From Flavobacterium sharifuzzamanii (GTDB taxonomy: Bacteria; Bacteroidota; Bacteroidia; Flavobacteriales; Flavobacteriaceae): a stretch of DNA of 64,000 nucleotides. The notes under the pieces are model-generated. The model searched no databases. It had not been told where the DNA came from and saw only the letters and a list, made by a program, of their open reading frames with translations. Location: contig NZ_QJGZ01000040.1 of NCBI RefSeq assembly GCF_003254585.1, positions 518,481-582,480 on the forward strand, written 5' to 3'. Shown one piece after another: positions 9,629-19,581 of the stretch (position 1 is the stretch's first letter; each line of letters opens with the position of its first letter). The translations under genes and the position numbers were made by a program.

Positions 9629-10426
9629 ATGAATTCAAGATTCACTATTTCAATTCTCTGTATGGCTTTGGCATTTGCAGTAATGTCTTTTATAAAACCA
9701 AAACCCAAAACTACGGTTTATTTGATCGGGGACTCTACTGTGGCCGATTATGCTAACAATTATGAAGAAGGGAAAGACTATAAGAAAACGCGATATCCTG
9801 TTACCGGCTGGGGACAGGTTTTTCAGCAGTTTTTTGTAAAAGACAGTCTAAAGAAAATCGATAGACTGATTAAAACTGACAGTGCTTTTGTTGATGATAG
9901 AGCCAGAGGTGGACGAAGCACTAGAACTTTCTTTCAGGAAGGAAGATGGCGCCTGGTTTATGAAAATCTAAAAAAAGGCGATTTAGTTTTAATGCAGTTC
10001 GGCCATAATGATGCCGCCGAAGATAAGCCTGAACGATATGTAAATATTGAGGGCTATAAGGAATTTCTAAGGCTTTTTGCAGAACAGACAAGAGCAAAAG
10101 GAGCAAAACCGATTTTGATTACGCCTGTAGCGAGAAACTTTCCGTGGAAAGACGGAAAACTGCAGAATATCCATGGTTTATATCCGCAGGCGGTAAAAGA
10201 GGTAGCCAAAGAATTGGATGTGCCGTGCATTGATTTAAACCAAAAATCAATCGATTTTTTCACCAAAAAAGGGCAGCCATATGTGAGTGAAAATTATTTT
10301 ATGAATTTCAAGGGAGGTATATACGAAGCTTATCCGGAAGGACAGAAAGATAACACACATTTTCAAACTAAAGGAGCTGAAGAAGTGGCAAGATTAGTTT
10401 TTGAAGGAATGAAAGAATTAAACTAA
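9629..10426 (+). CDS. SGNH-hydrolase rhamnogalacturonan acetylesterase (CE12-like)
   Basis: 265 residues. A hydrophobic N-terminus precedes block I, YLIGDSTVADY, with Ser36 as nucleophile. Block II GGRSTRTF, block III QFGHNDA and the C-terminal Asp/His pair DNTHFQTKGAEEVARL follow. The order and spacing match rhamnogalacturonan acetylesterases of the RhgT/CE12 group, which remove O-acetyl groups from galacturonic acid in rhamnogalacturonan I so that lyases and the GH105 enzyme can act. It is tightly linked to the preceding esterase, so the two probably complement each other on differently placed esters. Confidence 0.88.
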   Translation: MNSRFTISILCMALAFAVMSFIKPKPKTTVYLIGDSTVADYANNYEEGKDYKKTRYPVTGWGQVFQQFFVKDSLKKIDRLIKTDSAFVDDRARGGRSTRTFFQEGRWRLVYENLKKGDLVLMQFGHNDAAEDKPERYVNIEGYKEFLRLFAEQTRAKGAKPILITPVARNFPWKDGKLQNIHGLYPQAVKEVAKELDVPCIDLNQKSIDFFTKKGQPYVSENYFMNFKGGIYEAYPEGQKDNTHFQTKGAEEVARLVFEGMKELN

Positions 10427-10511
10427 ATTTTTATTAAACCGTCAGAAGGGTTTGAGATACCGGAAAAACTCTTTTGAAAGCTATTACTAACTAAGACCAT
10501 ATTTAAACCAA

Positions 10512-13500
10512 ATGAAAAAACAATTTTTTATTCATCTATTCCTCGTACTGTTTACAGTAATGGGGTTTTCTCAAACTATTGAGAAGATTGAAGCTGAAAC
10601 ATTTAACCAAGCTTCGGGAGCAAGGGCAGAAACCAATGCTGCCCGTTCGGGAGGCGGAAACGTAGGGTATATTAAAAACAATACCTGGATTAAATTTAAT
10701 GCAGTTAATTTTACCGAATTTGTTACCCGTTTTGATATTGCGGCGGCGGGAGCAACTGGCGGAACTATAGAATTTAGATTGGGTTCTGCAACAGGAACTT
10801 TGATTGGTTCTGCAACGATATCAGGAAGCACAAGCTTTACCGATTACAAGAAGTTTTCGGCAGCCATCACGCCAACGACAGGTTCATATGATCTGTATCT
10901 TGTTTTTCTTGGACCTGGAACAGGATATTTGTTTAACGTAGATTATTTCGAAAAAGTAACTGACAACCCAAATGCTGTGACGCACAAATTGACTGTAGAT
11001 GTCAATCCGGCCTCATCTGGAACTGTTACACTTAATCCTGCTGGAACTACATTTGCAAAAGGAACCGAAATAAAATTGACTGCCAATAAAAATTTCGGCT
11101 ACAGTTTTAAGCAATGGGTAGATGATAAAGGAGCTGTTATTTCAACAGCCAATCCGTTAACATTTACTCTAAACGAAGACATGACCTTAGTTGCGCAGTA
11201 TGATGCTGTACCAACTTATACTTTAACCGTAAATGCAGACGGAGCTTTTGGTTTAGGCGACTATACGGTTTCTCCCGCAGGAAAAGACGGCGCATTTTCG
11301 GTTTACGAAAGCGGAACCAATGTTACGATTACGGCAGTGGAAAACGATATTATAAAATTCAGCAATTGGGCTGATGGATCCACTTCATTAAGCACTTCTG
11401 CAGTGATGAATGAAAATAAAACAGTTACAGCAACATATGCCAATCAGACTTTTATTGCGGGATGGACGTTTAAAAATGACCAGTATGCAAATCCGAGAGT
11501 GGCCGAATTATATTCTAAAGTAGAAAATAGGCCGCAGCTATTTGCCTATAATATAGCAGACAATGTTTTTGCACCCAATGTTAGACTTCAAAATAGAGGA
11601 GGAAAAAACGGATTTTGTGTTTGGAATACCGAAAGAGGAAATTTTTATTATTTTATGACAACACTTTCAACTGTGGGTTATAAAAACATAAATGTTGCTT
11701 CTGGTTTATTGGGCTACTATTATGGGTGTGATGAGTGGACATTCCAGTATTCATTAGACGGAGTAAATTTTGTGAATGTTTCGGCTCTAACGACAATCAA
11801 TACTGGAACGATTACCAATATTGGCGGAGTTCTTCCTGCCGAAGCCGAAGGAAAGGAAAAGATCTATTTAAGATGGATTCCAAATATAAACGGACCAAAA
11901 CACGGATCTGCAATTGATGTTACAGCTACAATTCTGTCCAATTTAATGATTAAAGCCGATGAGGTTTTGGTTAGCGATGCTGTTGCGCCAGTTTTAGAAT
12001 CTTCATTTCCAACAGAATCAGCAGGTTCTGTGGCGGCCAATGGAAGCATTATTTTAAACTATAATGAACAGGTTCAATCAGGAACAGGAAATGCAGTTTT
12101 AAATGGTAAAAATTTAAATGCCGAATTTGTAAATAAAACAGTAAAGTTCAGCTATTTCGGATTGGAATATAACAAGCAATATACTTTTACGATTCCAGCT
12201 GGATTTGTAAAAGACCTTTCTGGAAATGACGGTTCAGCTGTTGCTTTGTCATTTAAAACAATGGAAAAGCCCATTCCTGCCAAACGTAAATTTGATTTAA
12301 TTGTAGACGCTGACGCTACTGAAGATCAAATTGCCTCAGGAAAATATGTAAAGACAATTGCAGAAGCCTTTAATGCCGCACCTAATAATTCGGCATCCAG
12401 ATTTTTGGTGCTGATTGCCAACGGGACTTATAATTTGGGTGGAGACGGAACAAATCCGCAGGATGTGGTTTTAAAGCTTCCATCAGGAAAGAATAACGTT
12501 TCGCTGGTTGCACAATCTAAAGACAAAGTCATTTTGCAGGGAAATCCAGGATGGGGAATTAAAAATGCTGTTCTCTCTATTGAAGCAAATGATTTGTATA
12601 TGGAAAATGTAACCATCGAACACAAAGACGGAATTACAACTTCTGGACAAAGACCTGCATTAAACCCTGCCGGAGATCGAAATGTTTATAATGGAGTTCG
12701 CCTTAGAAGCAAGCAAGACACGCAAGTAACCGGAGGAAAAAGAAGTTTTTACTATAAATCTACGATCGAAGGAGATGTTGATTTTATCTGTGGCGGCGGA
12801 ACGCATTGGTTTGAAGAGTGCAAGCTGGTTTCTGTTGCTGCAGGTTATATCGTAGCGCCAAATCATGATACGGCTACTCAATACGGTTATATCTTTAATA
12901 ACAATACCATTACTGCTTCGACAAGTTATTATTTAGGGCGTCCTTGGCAAAATGCACCAAGAGCTGTTTATCTTAACACCAAAATGATGACTGAACCTAA
13001 TACAGCCGGTTGGGCAAGTATGGGAACCGTACCAGCACTTTTTGCCGAATACAATAGCGTAAATGGAAATGGCGTAGCAGTAAATACCGATAACAGAACT
13101 AATATATTTACAGTAAACGGCGTTGCCCAGACAGGAAATTATAATCCAGTTTTGACCAAAGCGCAAGCTGATGAATTTACGATAGATAATGTATTAAGCG
13201 GAACAGACAAATGGGATCCGCGCAGAGTGGTAGAGCAGATTACAAAACCTTCAAATCTTGTGGTATCTGCTGCTAACACTTTAAAATGGGATGAAAATCC
13301 GTATGCAATATGTTATGTGATTAGCAAAGAAGGTAAAGTTTTAGGCATTACAACAGAAGCTTCTTTTGCAGATCCTTCAGCGGTTGCGGGAACTTACACC
13401 TATACTGTTCAAGCAGCAAATGAATACGGCGGATTAAGCGATTTGAGCAGTATTATTATGGCTGTTAATGGTGGATCGGCTAAATCATCCATTGCTTATC

Positions 13501-16500
13501 TAAATTCAATTGATGGAACTCCTTTATCGGGTTTAACTCCGACAGAATACATTGAGGGCACAGTGACGAAATTGCCAAACCCAACTTTAGCTGGATATAC
13601 GTTTTATGGCTGGTCATCTTCTGCCACAACAGCAAATACATTGAATGAAATTGCTGCTACAGCAACAGGAAACCAGACTTTATATGCTTTCTGGGGAGCT
13701 GGAGGAAATAACAAGCCAAATGAAGTTACGCCGTCATCAAATTTTGATTATGAATTTACTGCGGCAGCAAATAAAAGCTGGGACAATGCAGGAAATTATA
13801 ATCCGGCTGTAATGCCAGTTGCAGGTAAAACCGTTTCTTGCACCAAAGAAATCGAAACAACCGCGACAGTTTTTCCTGCCGACATGACTTTATCTGATGC
13901 AGGAGCGCTTCGCTTGAGAGGTGCTCATAAAGCTACAGGTGTATTGACTTTTAAAGAAGGAACGCGAGTATACTATAATACAAGCGGTGCAGGCATGGCT
14001 TTAGAAGCGCCGATGGTCATTTCTGGAAAAGTGAAATTCGAAATGATTTCGGGTATTGCCAATCAAACCATAATGACTTTAAGCGGTTCCGTATCAGGAA
14101 ACGGAACCATTTCGCCTTTAAATATCGGTCAAGGTGTTAATGCCAATACAGGAACTCTGCTTCTTAAAGGTGATAACAGCGAATTTATCGGTACTTGGGA
14201 TCTTAGACAGAAAAGCGTAAAATTCCCAACATTAAATTATCCAACGGTAATTGAAGGCGCTTCTGCAAATGCTTTTGGTTCTGGGAGTATTAAAATCGGT
14301 CAGGATAATTATGTTATTTTCAGCCATGAACGTGCAGCTGGTTCCACTTTAAATTTAAATATCACAGAAAATGGGAAAGCGTCATTGAATATCGTTTTAA
14401 ATGTTCAAAAACTTACTATTAATGGAGTAGATTTTAAAGAAGGAACTTACGATAAAACGACAAATCCTGAATTCTTTAACGGAGAAGGAAAGATTGAAGT
14501 TAAAAAAGAAATAACAGGTGGAGGAACTGAAAGCATTCCTGCATTTCCAGGAGCCGAAGGTTATGGAAAATATGTGACAGGAGGCCGTGGCGGAAAAGTG
14601 ATTTATGTAACAAATCTAAATGATTCCGGTGCGGGTTCGCTTCGTGATGCGATTGGTCAGGCTGGTCCTAGAATTGTTGTTTTTAAAGTTTCGGGAAATA
14701 TTGAATTGAAAAGCGAATTGAATATTACCGATAATATTACAATTGCAGGACAAACGGCCCCAGGAGGCGGTATCACTTTAAAAGATTATAATGTTAAAGT
14801 AAGAGGAAATAACATTATTCTTCGCTATTTGCGCTTTAGAATGGGAGATACTCATGATGTGGAGAATGATGCTTTAGGAGGACGTTTTCAAAAAAATATC
14901 ATTGTAGACCACTGCTCTATGAGCTGGTCAACGGACGAATGCGTTTCTTTTTATCAAAATGAGAACTTTACGCTGCAATGGTGCATTATTTCTGAAAGCC
15001 TTAGGAATTCTGTTCATGCAAAAGGAGCCCACGGATATGGTGGTGTTTGGGGCGGTAGAAATGCTTCTTTCCATCATAATCTGTTAGCGCATCATGATAG
15101 CCGCAATCCAAGGTTGGGAGAATATGCAAATGATATTTTTGCAAAAACCGATTTGGTTGACATTCGCAACAATGTAATTTACAATTGGGGCGGAAACAGC
15201 TGTTATGGCGGAGATGCCATGAATGTGAATCTGGTAAATAATTATTGGAAACCAGGACCTGGGACTTCAAATTCAACCAAAGAACGCATTCTGTCGACAG
15301 GAAGAAGTTTGGACACTGCCTCTCCTTTGTACGGAATTTGGGGGAAATATTTCGTTGACGGAAATTATGTGGTTGGATCAGAAAGAGCCACTCAGGATAA
15401 CTGGACTTACGGGGTGTATAGCCAGTTTCACGGCAGCCAGCTTCCTGTAAGCGATGCAGATAAAGCTTCACTCAAAATTAGCGCGCCTCATGCTTTTGGA
15501 GAAATCACGACTCACAGCGCCACAAAAGCATATGAATTGGTTCTAGAAAATGCAGGTGCCAATTTATACAGAGATGCGGTAGATAAAAGAGCGGTAGAGG
15601 ATACTCGCTCAGGCAAGGCAAGTATTATGAATGGTGGAAATGGAAGCACAAACGGTTATATCGATACGCCTTCAGCAGCTGGAGGATGGCCAGTACTGCC
15701 TTCTGGAGAAGCTCCGACAGATACAGACAGTGATGGTATGCCTGATAAATGGGAAACAGAAAAAGGATTAAATCCTGCCAGTTCGGCAGATGGCAATTTA
15801 AAAACGATTGACGGCAAGTATACCAACATTGAGGTTTACATCAACAGTCTTGTAAATCATATTACAGAGAATCAAAACGGGAGTTTAGATGTTTATGTAA
15901 ATCCTCAGAATTTTGTTGAAAAATACAATGCTGCCGAAAACGGATCAAAATTCATAATGGCAAGCGGCATTTATACAGCCTCAGCTGATCTTGCTGTTAA
16001 AAATCATAAATATGCATTTATTCCAGATGCTGGCGCAAAACCTGTTTTCGCAGGATCTTTCGTTTCAGAAAACCCAGAAACTGTTTCAGGAAGCTTCAGT
16101 TTTAATGGTGTTGATTTTGATTTAACAAATGGTGGAGCAAGTTTGCTTCAATTGAAAAAAGGAGCAAGTATATCAAGTTTTGAAATTAGAAATTCGACTA
16201 TCAAAGGAATTAAACAAAGTTTATTAGTTACCGATGGAGTTTCAGAGAATGTGATTTCTAAAATTGTTATAGAAAATTGCATTGTTGATGGAAGCGCAGC
16301 AACAGGCGGAAGTTTCATTCAGCCGGATTCTCGCATTGTAAATTCGATTTCGGTTAAAAATTCGACTATTTTCAATTTCGAGAAGGCAAATAGCTTTTTA
16401 GTTCTTCAAAATAAAAATGCTGCAACTCAAACACTAAACATTGCTTTTGAAAGCAATACGATTTACAATTCAGGCAATCAAACCGGAAATGGATTTGTGT

Positions 16501-17798
16501 TTGTAGACAATCAGTACAATAGTGCCTCTGTTTATTCTTTCAAAAATAACATTATCCAAGACGAGCGGGAGAATGCAAAACCGCTTTATTTATTTAATTC
16601 TAATAATGCTGCAGGAGCAGGAAAACTGGTTTTAGACAATAATCTTCTTGTTGGCGTTTCTTCTCAGATAGTGAAAGGATCGGTTACTGTGGGAGAGTCT
16701 AATATTAAGACATTATTAGGTTTAGGGATGGTGGCACTAGCATACCCAAATCCAGCGCAAGGTAATTTTAGCTTTTCTAAAAATTCTCCATTAGCCAAGG
16801 CTTCGTTAGAAGGAAATGTTTTGGGAGATCCAAGATGGCTAAAAGCAGATGCCAAGTTTTCTAAAATAAGCTATTTTAATTCTATTGATGGAAAAGATAT
16901 TATACTTGATCCTGCCGAATACATGGAAGGTGCGGTTACAAACTTAAAAATTCCAAAATTAGAAGGCTATAGTTTCTTTGGATGGTCCGCGACAGCAACA
17001 ACGCCTGGATTATTAAAAACGATTCTGGCAACTACTACAGGAAATCAAGTCTTTTATGCTTTTTGGGGAGAAGGAGGAAACAACAAACCAGATCCAAAAC
17101 CCATTGTTAAATCGGGTGTTTCTTATTTAAATTCAATTGATGGACATGCTATTTCTGGTTTAAATCCCATAGAATATACAGAAGGTACAGTATTAGCATT
17201 GCCAGTACCAACCTTAAAAGATTATACTTTTTACGGATGGTCGGTTTCACCAACAGCCCCTAATACTATAAAAGAAATTGCCAGCACTACAACAGGAAAT
17301 CAGACCTTTTATGCCTTTTGGGGAGTAGACGGAAATAATAAACAGGATGAACCGCCTGCTTTTTATAGCATTTCGTACTTGAATTTGCCTGCAGGAGCAG
17401 TTAACCCAAATAAAACGACTTTGCAAACAGGCATTGCTTTTACATTAGAAGAAGCGCAATGTTCGGGATATCGCTTTTTAGGATGGTATGCAGATGCTTT
17501 GTACGGAAAAGAAATAATAGGTTTTAGCATTACGCAGAAAGATAATTTTACTCTTTACGGACGCTGGAAAAAACTTGGAGAGTTTTTAGTTTTTCCAACG
17601 GTAGCTACAGGAAAAGTAACCTTAAAATCAAGTGCAGAATTTGATCAATTGGTTATTTTCAGCATGAACGGACTTTTGGTTAAAAAAGTTGATGCAATTG
17701 GCGCTGAAACGGAGATATCAGTTTCTGATTTGGCTTCTGGCAGTTATTTCATTAAAAGTCTTAAGACGGGACAGACAGCTAGAATTATCGTTAAATAA
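10512..17798 (+). CDS. Giant secreted pectin methylesterase-pectate lyase fusion with T9SS sorting domain
   Basis: 2428 residues. Approximate order: signal peptide (1-20); CBM6-like module starting IEKIEAETF (21-155); two divergent bacterial repeat/InlB-like domains (155-310); an unassigned sandwich (311-490); an SbsA-like Ig domain (493-585); a CE8 domain (590-905) with KQDTQV, GDVDFICGGG and LGRPW; an InlB repeat (993-1070); an autotransporter-like beta-helix (1074-1336); a PL1 pectate lyase (1340-1730) with the AFPGAEGYG start, VDHCSMSWSTDE and NPRLGEY; a TDTDSDGMPDKWE calcium-binding segment; a DUF4957/DUF5123-like helix (about 1785-2120); three more InlB repeats; and a type A T9SS sorting domain ending in ARIIVK. 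Catalytic residues of both enzymes are kept, so it should de-esterify and cleave the same chain. It is probably anchored or released through type IX secretion. Confidence 0.93.
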   Translation: MKKQFFIHLFLVLFTVMGFSQTIEKIEAETFNQASGARAETNAARSGGGNVGYIKNNTWIKFNAVNFTEFVTRFDIAAAGATGGTIEFRLGSATGTLIGSATISGSTSFTDYKKFSAAITPTTGSYDLYLVFLGPGTGYLFNVDYFEKVTDNPNAVTHKLTVDVNPASSGTVTLNPAGTTFAKGTEIKLTANKNFGYSFKQWVDDKGAVISTANPLTFTLNEDMTLVAQYDAVPTYTLTVNADGAFGLGDYTVSPAGKDGAFSVYESGTNVTITAVENDIIKFSNWADGSTSLSTSAVMNENKTVTATYANQTFIAGWTFKNDQYANPRVAELYSKVENRPQLFAYNIADNVFAPNVRLQNRGGKNGFCVWNTERGNFYYFMTTLSTVGYKNINVASGLLGYYYGCDEWTFQYSLDGVNFVNVSALTTINTGTITNIGGVLPAEAEGKEKIYLRWIPNINGPKHGSAIDVTATILSNLMIKADEVLVSDAVAPVLESSFPTESAGSVAANGSIILNYNEQVQSGTGNAVLNGKNLNAEFVNKTVKFSYFGLEYNKQYTFTIPAGFVKDLSGNDGSAVALSFKTMEKPIPAKRKFDLIVDADATEDQIASGKYVKTIAEAFNAAPNNSASRFLVLIANGTYNLGGDGTNPQDVVLKLPSGKNNVSLVAQSKDKVILQGNPGWGIKNAVLSIEANDLYMENVTIEHKDGITTSGQRPALNPAGDRNVYNGVRLRSKQDTQVTGGKRSFYYKSTIEGDVDFICGGGTHWFEECKLVSVAAGYIVAPNHDTATQYGYIFNNNTITASTSYYLGRPWQNAPRAVYLNTKMMTEPNTAGWASMGTVPALFAEYNSVNGNGVAVNTDNRTNIFTVNGVAQTGNYNPVLTKAQADEFTIDNVLSGTDKWDPRRVVEQITKPSNLVVSAANTLKWDENPYAICYVISKEGKVLGITTEASFADPSAVAGTYTYTVQAANEYGGLSDLSSIIMAVNGGSAKSSIAYLNSIDGTPLSGLTPTEYIEGTVTKLPNPTLAGYTFYGWSSSATTANTLNEIAATATGNQTLYAFWGAGGNNKPNEVTPSSNFDYEFTAAANKSWDNAGNYNPAVMPVAGKTVSCTKEIETTATVFPADMTLSDAGALRLRGAHKATGVLTFKEGTRVYYNTSGAGMALEAPMVISGKVKFEMISGIANQTIMTLSGSVSGNGTISPLNIGQGVNANTGTLLLKGDNSEFIGTWDLRQKSVKFPTLNYPTVIEGASANAFGSGSIKIGQDNYVIFSHERAAGSTLNLNITENGKASLNIVLNVQKLTINGVDFKEGTYDKTTNPEFFNGEGKIEVKKEITGGGTESIPAFPGAEGYGKYVTGGRGGKVIYVTNLNDSGAGSLRDAIGQAGPRIVVFKVSGNIELKSELNITDNITIAGQTAPGGGITLKDYNVKVRGNNIILRYLRFRMGDTHDVENDALGGRFQKNIIVDHCSMSWSTDECVSFYQNENFTLQWCIISESLRNSVHAKGAHGYGGVWGGRNASFHHNLLAHHDSRNPRLGEYANDIFAKTDLVDIRNNVIYNWGGNSCYGGDAMNVNLVNNYWKPGPGTSNSTKERILSTGRSLDTASPLYGIWGKYFVDGNYVVGSERATQDNWTYGVYSQFHGSQLPVSDADKASLKISAPHAFGEITTHSATKAYELVLENAGANLYRDAVDKRAVEDTRSGKASIMNGGNGSTNGYIDTPSAAGGWPVLPSGEAPTDTDSDGMPDKWETEKGLNPASSADGNLKTIDGKYTNIEVYINSLVNHITENQNGSLDVYVNPQNFVEKYNAAENGSKFIMASGIYTASADLAVKNHKYAFIPDAGAKPVFAGSFVSENPETVSGSFSFNGVDFDLTNGGASLLQLKKGASISSFEIRNSTIKGIKQSLLVTDGVSENVISKIVIENCIVDGSAATGGSFIQPDSRIVNSISVKNSTIFNFEKANSFLVLQNKNAATQTLNIAFESNTIYNSGNQTGNGFVFVDNQYNSASVYSFKNNIIQDERENAKPLYLFNSNNAAGAGKLVLDNNLLVGVSSQIVKGSVTVGESNIKTLLGLGMVALAYPNPAQGNFSFSKNSPLAKASLEGNVLGDPRWLKADAKFSKISYFNSIDGKDIILDPAEYMEGAVTNLKIPKLEGYSFFGWSATATTPGLLKTILATTTGNQVFYAFWGEGGNNKPDPKPIVKSGVSYLNSIDGHAISGLNPIEYTEGTVLALPVPTLKDYTFYGWSVSPTAPNTIKEIASTTTGNQTFYAFWGVDGNNKQDEPPAFYSISYLNLPAGAVNPNKTTLQTGIAFTLEEAQCSGYRFLGWYADALYGKEIIGFSITQKDNFTLYGRWKKLGEFLVFPTVATGKVTLKSSAEFDQLVIFSMNGLLVKKVDAIGAETEISVSDLASGSYFIKSLKTGQTARIIVK
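16861..17345 (+). repeat. Intragenic InlB-type repeats in the giant enzyme
   Basis: Two adjacent repeats of about 80 residues share the patterns Y(L/F)NSIDG, (E/T)GTV-like, GYSFFGWS/YTFYGWS and TTGNQ.FYAFWG, each followed by a GGNNKPD-like linker. A third very similar copy lies near 13490-13720, before the lyase domain, and a more divergent fourth at 17366-17570. They are probably rigid or adhesive spacers and could recombine with one another. Confidence 0.75.
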
Positions 17799-17805
17799 GT
17801 TTATG

Positions 17806-17837
17806 ATTCGGGATGAATTTTAATGCTCATCCCGAAT
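17806..17837 (+). terminator. Stem-loop after the giant enzyme gene
   Basis: A perfect 11-bp stem, ATTCGGGATGA with TCATCCCGAAT, around a 10-base loop, 8 bases after the stop codon. A short T-run follows after about 15 bases. It is probably the end of the pectinase transcript, or a partial terminator before the lipoprotein gene. Confidence 0.6.
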
Positions 17838-17877
17838 AACAAAAGCAGAGTTTTTTAAAATTAAAATCATCATAGAT

Positions 17878-18534
17878 ATGAATAATAATATAAAATTATT
17901 AGTCTTGGCTTGTATAATGCTGCTGTCTTCGTGTTCAAGTGAGAGTGAAAGTGGCCAAGATACTAATGCAAACAAAGGATTCCTAAAAATTGGGAGTCAG
18001 ACGGTAGAATTATCGCAAGGCTATCTGGAGAATTTTGGTATTCGAGGAAATGCCTATAATATTGATTTTTCGTTGCGATCTAAGTCTATTTCTGCTGCTG
18101 AGGATGGAGCAGTAGTTTACTTCGAATTGTTTTCTTCTCTTCAAAATAATTTAGCAAAAGGAGATTATAGTTATGGAGGTTTTTCTGAAGCAACAGCTTA
18201 TACTTTTACAAAATGGGGACAATCTTTATTGGGGAAAAATATCAATGCGGAAAAAGGCGCTCTGTCGATTACAAACGGCACTAGCATTCGGCCTACTGAA
18301 GGAACTTTCAAAGTTACCGAAAATGGAGAAAAATATAAAGTTAGTTTTACCGGGAAAGGTACTGCAAGCATTTATAAAGACGGCGTAATTGCGGCAACTC
18401 AGAATAATGTTTCTTTTAGCATGCAGTATTTTGGAGATGTAAAGAAATCAGAGGGCAAGATATTTAGTTCTTCAGCTGGGAAAAAAGCTTTGAGCCCAAT
18501 CGCAGAGAAGGATCATTCCCCAATTTTTAATTAA
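17878..18534 (+). CDS. Hypothetical lipoprotein at the end of the pectin locus
   Basis: 218 residues with a clear lipobox, LLSSCSSESESG (Cys19), and a Ser/Glu-rich tether. The body is rich in beta-strand residues with few charged clusters, suggesting a small beta-sandwich. I recognise no family. It follows the giant enzyme by 79 bases, after a stem-loop, and is itself followed by a strong terminator, so it closes the locus. A role in binding pectin fragments or cell-surface retention is possible from context only. Confidence 0.7.
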   Translation: MNNNIKLLVLACIMLLSSCSSESESGQDTNANKGFLKIGSQTVELSQGYLENFGIRGNAYNIDFSLRSKSISAAEDGAVVYFELFSSLQNNLAKGDYSYGGFSEATAYTFTKWGQSLLGKNINAEKGALSITNGTSIRPTEGTFKVTENGEKYKVSFTGKGTASIYKDGVIAATQNNVSFSMQYFGDVKKSEGKIFSSSAGKKALSPIAEKDHSPIFN

Positions 18535-18567
18535 ATTATGATGTCATAAGTTAAATATAATTAATCT

Positions 18568-18600
18568 AAAGCCTGAATTCTTTCAGGCTTTATTTTTTTT
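18568..18600 (+). terminator. Intrinsic terminator of the pectin locus
   Basis: Stem AAAGCCTGAA/TTCAGGCTTT with a four-base loop, followed by a run of nine T after one A. This is a textbook rho-independent terminator 33 bases after the lipoprotein stop. Confidence 0.88.
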
Positions 18601-18710
18601 TAATAAACTCTTTTAAATTCTATAATTTTATTAGTTGCTTTTTCGACGGAATCGACGCTTTAGATTAAATATTTGAGATTTTTTATAAATGTCTTATTAA
18701 GCTAACACTT

Positions 18711-18934
18711 ATTTTTTATATTTGTTTCAAATACTTGTTTAAATGTTCTCTTGAAACAGGCTGTTTTCCAAGTTAAACTTTTACTTTAGGACAATATTGT
18801 CAACGGTTTCTTGTTATTTTCTGTTTTGTAAACTCTGTACTACATTTGTATTTCTTGTCAATGCACGCCTTACAAATTCTGGAGAATTTTTGGAACTCCG
18901 ATATGGCTTAAAATAGCTATATCTTAACTGGCTA
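18711..18934 (+). repeat. Dispersed noncoding repeat, left-type copy 1
   Basis: The first part (18711-18850) resembles 21727-21870 and 57225-57365: a TATATTTGTTTCAA-like stretch, then TTCT.TTGAAA, a GGACA-like block and a degenerate TTTGTA core. The second part (18850-18934) matches 43411-43510: TTGTCAATG, CCTTACAAATTCTGGA, TGGAACT, GATATGGCTTAAAATAGCTATATC. It also contains a short hairpin, GATATGGCT/AGCTATATC, with one mismatch. It sits in the gap between the terminator at 18600 and the next gene on the minus strand, whose stop codon overlaps its last bases. Confidence 0.6.
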
Positions 18935-19351
18935 AAGCTTCTCTCTATTTTTTTTGATTTCAGCCACAAGATCCAAAACAAAATTTACTTTAGAGTAGGT
19001 TATGTCTTTTTTTATTTTTTCATCGATATAGTTGTTGATCCAATTGATATCCTTCTGCTGGATTAAAAGGGATGTTGCAATTAATGGCGGCCTTTTGCCT
19101 TTTTTAATTTTTCTGTAGAACCTTCTTTCAGCCCCTTCACCGCAGGTGATTCTGGGATGCTTTTTTTTCAGGAATCGCAGCCCGTCTTTAAAGATCCGCT
19201 TGAAATTATACCTGACATCGGATTGGATTTTATGGCTGATCTCTGAAAACAGGTAGGCATACGATTCTTCAGGAATCTGCATGCTGAAGCTCTTTGTCTG
19301 GTTTTTGGAACTGGCCGATTTCGGGTTGCCGGTCTTGATCTGCTTTGTCAT
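18932..19351 (-). CDS. Basic hypothetical protein in the insertion zone
   Basis: 139 residues, strongly basic at the N-terminus (KQIKTGNPKSASSKNQTK) and with many Lys/Arg throughout. A helix-rich pattern follows, for example IPEESYAYLFSEISHKIQSDVRYNFKRIFKDG. I recognise no family. Composition suggests a nucleic-acid-binding protein. It is on the same strand as the transposase genes and downstream of them, and its stop codon falls at the end of the dispersed repeat, so it may be cargo or part of the inserted element. The 230 bases between it and 19582 hold nothing I can name. Confidence 0.5.
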   Translation of the reverse strand: MTKQIKTGNPKSASSKNQTKSFSMQIPEESYAYLFSEISHKIQSDVRYNFKRIFKDGLRFLKKKHPRITCGEGAERRFYRKIKKGKRPPLIATSLLIQQKDINWINNYIDEKIKKDITYSKVNFVLDLVAEIKKNREKL

Positions 19352-19581
19352 AATCCAAAAAAATGAAGTTATACCATTAGTTCAAAATTAATGTTTTTCC
19401 TAATTCAAAATTAGCCTATTTTTAGTTTTTCAATGCGTTCAGAGGATTTGTGCCAATAATGGAGCATTGGCGGAGCTTGGTTTTTTGAAAAAAAAATAAA
19501 GCGGGCAATCTTTTTTTTCCGTTTTTAGCTGCTGGTTTTACGCGGTTTGCAAATATGCAGTCTGCAGCTAGAATAAAGGCA

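Noticed and set aside
15001..15471. 156-codon open frame on the minus strand inside the giant enzyme
   Set aside because: It lies wholly within the well-supported pectate lyase domain, has a low-complexity, His/Cys-rich translation with no family, and is a by-product of the + strand coding.
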